This document shows positions 62,137-64,000 of a stretch of DNA of 64,000 bases, piece by piece; positions within the stretch are counted from its first letter, which is position 1; each line of letters begins with the position of its first letter. The notes beneath the pieces are model-generated. The model saw only the letters and a program-made list of their open reading frames with translations. It was not told the DNA's origin and searched no databases. Source of the DNA: Glandiceps talaboti. Its lineage: Eukaryota; Hemichordata; Enteropneusta; Spengelidae. Position numbers and translations under genes: made by a program. Location: contig NC_135564.1 of assembly GCF_964340395.1 (NCBI RefSeq), positions 12,010,391 through 12,074,390 of the forward strand, given 5' to 3'.

Positions 62137-63686
62137 TACATACATACATACATACACACATGCATACACACACACATACATACATACATACATACATACA
62201 TACATACATACATACATACATACATACATACATACATACATACATACATACATACATACATACATACATACATACAACGCTTTCACCAAAATGTCGTAAT
62301 TTCTTCTCTATCTATAGTTGTCCAAAAAATTATGGTGGTCGACATTGTGAAGCGAATCTTAATGAACAAGATGATTTAAGTAAGTTATGTTGTGCAACTC
62401 ATTACTTTTCAATGTTAGTTTTAAACTTTTTTACGGAAAGTGCTTTAATTTCAAATAATATATTACTCAACTAGACTGAGTTTATATATATATACTGTCA
62501 ATGTCTTGTATTCATTCCACTGTAATTGTAATTGTACTCTTACAAGTCTACACACTCTTTAAATATTGGAAATTCGTGCGTAATATTTCTTGAAATGGCA
62601 CTTTGGGTAATCTTATTCATAATTATAGATGTTACCTCGTTATATCAATGATGTCTTTAGAAAGGTCGGTCTCAATTTCCAAACTCTTACCAACAAATAA
62701 AAGTGATGTAATATTATGTCTCTTTTCCTCAGATAAAAGAAAGTATAACAAGATGTCTACAGTTATTGGTGTAGTGGCAGCAATTGCTGGTTTGATAATC
62801 TTGGTTATTGTTGTCATGGGTTGCTTTGTCCGTGGAATGTGTTCATGCTGCTGTAAGTCTAATACGTCACGACGCCAAGGAGTTGGACTCAGAAGAAGTA
62901 GTAATTTAGTCTCTGAGAATATTGAACTTCCAAGTATGAGTATTAGTTATTCCTTGAAGAAAGGCGAATTCTCCCAACCGAAATCTGAAGACAAATCCAG
63001 AATAGATTTCGTTGGATATTCACCATATTTGGTAAGACGAATTTTCCATCGGTAAAATTGCTTTGTAATTGTCATGTCATGTCATGTTACATTACATTAC
63101 ATTACATTACATTACATTACATTACATTACATTACATTACATTACATTTTGATTACATTACATTGTATTGTATTGTATTCACTTTCATTACATTACAATA
63201 TATTGCATTGCATTACATTGCATTGTATTGCATTGCATTGCATTACATTACATTACATTACATTGCATTGCATTGCATTGCATTGCATTACAATACATTA
63301 TATTACATTGTATGGCATTGCGTCTCACAACTTTAACATAATTTAGGCCGTATTCAGAAGTCTCTGTTTTGCTATTCCTGTTTCTGAACGTCAGAAACTA
63401 GCAAAAACACTTCGAGAAAACCATAATATTCAATACTCGCCATATCAATATGACTTTTTATAATATTCATATTCAGGAAAGTTTGCTTTATCGAGGTTTC
63501 ACACAAAGAGATTGTCAATCCGATACTTCATCCACCAAGAACAGCTACAAGGGTGTACCGAATGTAACTCCTACCCACCAAGAAAACCAAGATGGCCGAC
63601 AAGATGACAACCCAATTGTAGATGTAACACCAGCACAAGACGAATATGACATCGTTTCCATTCCAGATGAAATCATGGAAAGCAAG
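54985..63686 (+). CDS. SEA/EGF transmembrane proteoglycan-like protein, 3' end beyond window
   Basis: Exons: 54985-55162, 56521-58569, 59344-59471, 59900-60116, 60605-60754, 61004-61153, 61832-61913, 62318-62379, 62733-63031, 63477-63686 (donor GTGAGG follows, so the gene continues); phases agree, 1175 codons so far. Residues ~11-35 are a signal peptide (RILLLFCVGYYLVAFGTG). Exon 2 encodes a 683-residue Thr/Ser/Pro-rich stalk with a furin-type RFRR (142-145), six 16-residue repeats (349-444) and a Ser-Gly cluster between acidic residues (656-672), typical of glycosaminoglycan attachment. Residues ~745-855 form a SEA domain with FSPGSIMI, the autoproteolysis motif (cleavage between Gly810 and Ser811). 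EGF modules follow: two calcium-binding type (DFNEC, DIDEC) on symmetric phase-1 150-nt exons, then a third split by intron 7. The helix is at ~1016-1038 (VIGVVAAIAGLIILVIVVMG), followed by juxtamembrane CSCCC (palmitoylation candidates). Architecture resembles IMPG2 or membrane mucins, but I cannot assign an orthologue. Confidence 0.85.
55975..56002. repeat. 28-bp inverted repeat, right member
   Basis: Reverse complement of 54115-54142 with one mismatch. It lies in intron 1 of the SEA/EGF gene, so the pair encloses the promoter and signal-peptide exon. Confidence 0.75.
57387..57674 (+). repeat. Coding 48-nt tandem repeat, six copies
   Basis: Each unit encodes TKGPILKPIPTKSDTY with only D/G, T/I and K/N exchanges; nucleotide identity is very high, pointing to recent expansion or homogenisation. 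The Thr/Ser/Pro content fits O-glycosylation of an extended stalk. The open antisense frames here are mirror artefacts. Confidence 0.95.
60188..60275. repeat. Dispersed repeat fragment (GTGCTCAAAAGCGCTTTA type)
   Basis: TTATATAACGCTTGAAATCC...GTGCTCAAAAGCGCTTTACC...TTATTACCCCTGTCTC is a pattern I know from many marine invertebrate genomes as a short interspersed repeat. Recognised by memory only. Intron 4 of the SEA/EGF gene. Confidence 0.35.
62067..62275. repeat. (CA)n then (CATA)n microsatellite
   Basis: About 65 bases of CA followed by about 145 bases of CATA with CACA interruptions, ending 40 bases before exon 8 of the SEA/EGF gene. Confidence 0.97.
63074..63310. repeat. (ATTAC)n / (ATTGC)n pentanucleotide array
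   Basis: Pure ATTAC units at the start grade into ATTGC and ATTGT variants. Intron 9 of the SEA/EGF gene. Confidence 0.95.
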
Positions 63687-64000
63687 GTGAGGATGTTGTG
63701 AAAATAATTGAAACGTTGTGTTATCTTGTTTACCCCTTTTGTAAACCCATGTCTGATCTGGATAATTATTTTCACTTTAATGATTGATATTGTTTGAATT
63801 CCACTCCATACACATGGTCAGTATTGCCGCGCCCCATTCGTAACTCAGATAATAATCAATAATTTATGTTCAGTTTGCAACCCAACCCTTCTATTTAACC
63901 AAAAAATGACCAAACTTTAGGCAGGTTGACATTTTTACCATAAATTTATTGACAACTCTATTGACTTCGTAATTTTTTCTGTACAGTTTTATTTCTCTCA
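63687..64000 (+). other. Intron 10 of the SEA/EGF gene, open at the window edge
   Basis: Begins GTGAGG; no acceptor with a convincing following exon is seen before 64000. The cytoplasmic tail is therefore incomplete. Confidence 0.6.

Noticed and set aside
1-64000. Retroviral, LTR or Polinton-type elements
   Set aside because: No LTR pairs, capsid, protease, polymerase or integrase-like frames were seen; the only retroelement trace is the short LINE tail at 14189-14360.

Overview
The window is nuclear DNA of a metazoan. Genes are split by many GT-AG introns, the DNA is AT-rich, simple repeats are abundant and small DNA transposons are numerous. The proteins fit an invertebrate, and an invertebrate deuterostome (hemichordate or lancelet type) would suit the repeat landscape, but the sequence does not fix the species. 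I saw no retroviral, LTR or Polinton-like element.

Layout. 1-8.2 kb is gene-poor: a diverged tandem segmental duplication, long microsatellites and a foldback element with 9-bp target-site duplications. 8.3-11.8 kb (+) holds an HSPBAP1 orthologue (JmjC oxygenase, 6 exons, 487 aa). 13.1-15.5 kb (+) holds NDUFA8, a mitochondrial complex I accessory subunit (3 exons, 170 aa). 17.5-17.7 kb (-) may hold a small unrecognised membrane-protein gene, head to head with the next gene. 18.0-41.9 kb (+) holds TRAF3IP1/IFT54, an intraflagellar transport subunit (17 exons, 593 aa) whose introns carry many mobile elements. 42-55 kb is repeat-rich: a higher-order minisatellite, three copies of a modular repeat with constant arms and exchanged cores, one possible secreted-protein first exon, and a four-unit array of about 350 bp with promoter-like minus-strand features. 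55.0-63.7 kb (+) holds the first ten exons of a single-pass cell-surface proteoglycan/mucin-like protein (signal peptide, long Ser/Thr/Pro-rich stalk with a 16-residue repeat, glycosaminoglycan-type Ser-Gly cluster, SEA domain, three EGF modules, transmembrane helix), running off the right edge.

The genes are not a functional cluster; they act in different compartments (2-oxoglutarate oxygenase chemistry, mitochondrion, cilium, cell surface). All three recognised genes were assembled exon by exon, with splice phases that agree throughout and lengths close to the human proteins where these are comparable. The most unusual material is non-coding: an intronic in-frame 75-bp amplification of the metal-binding exon end of HSPBAP1, the arm/core cassettes at 47-52 kb, the promoter-like array at 52-54 kb, and a family of about 100-bp miniature transposons with six copies in 25 kb.
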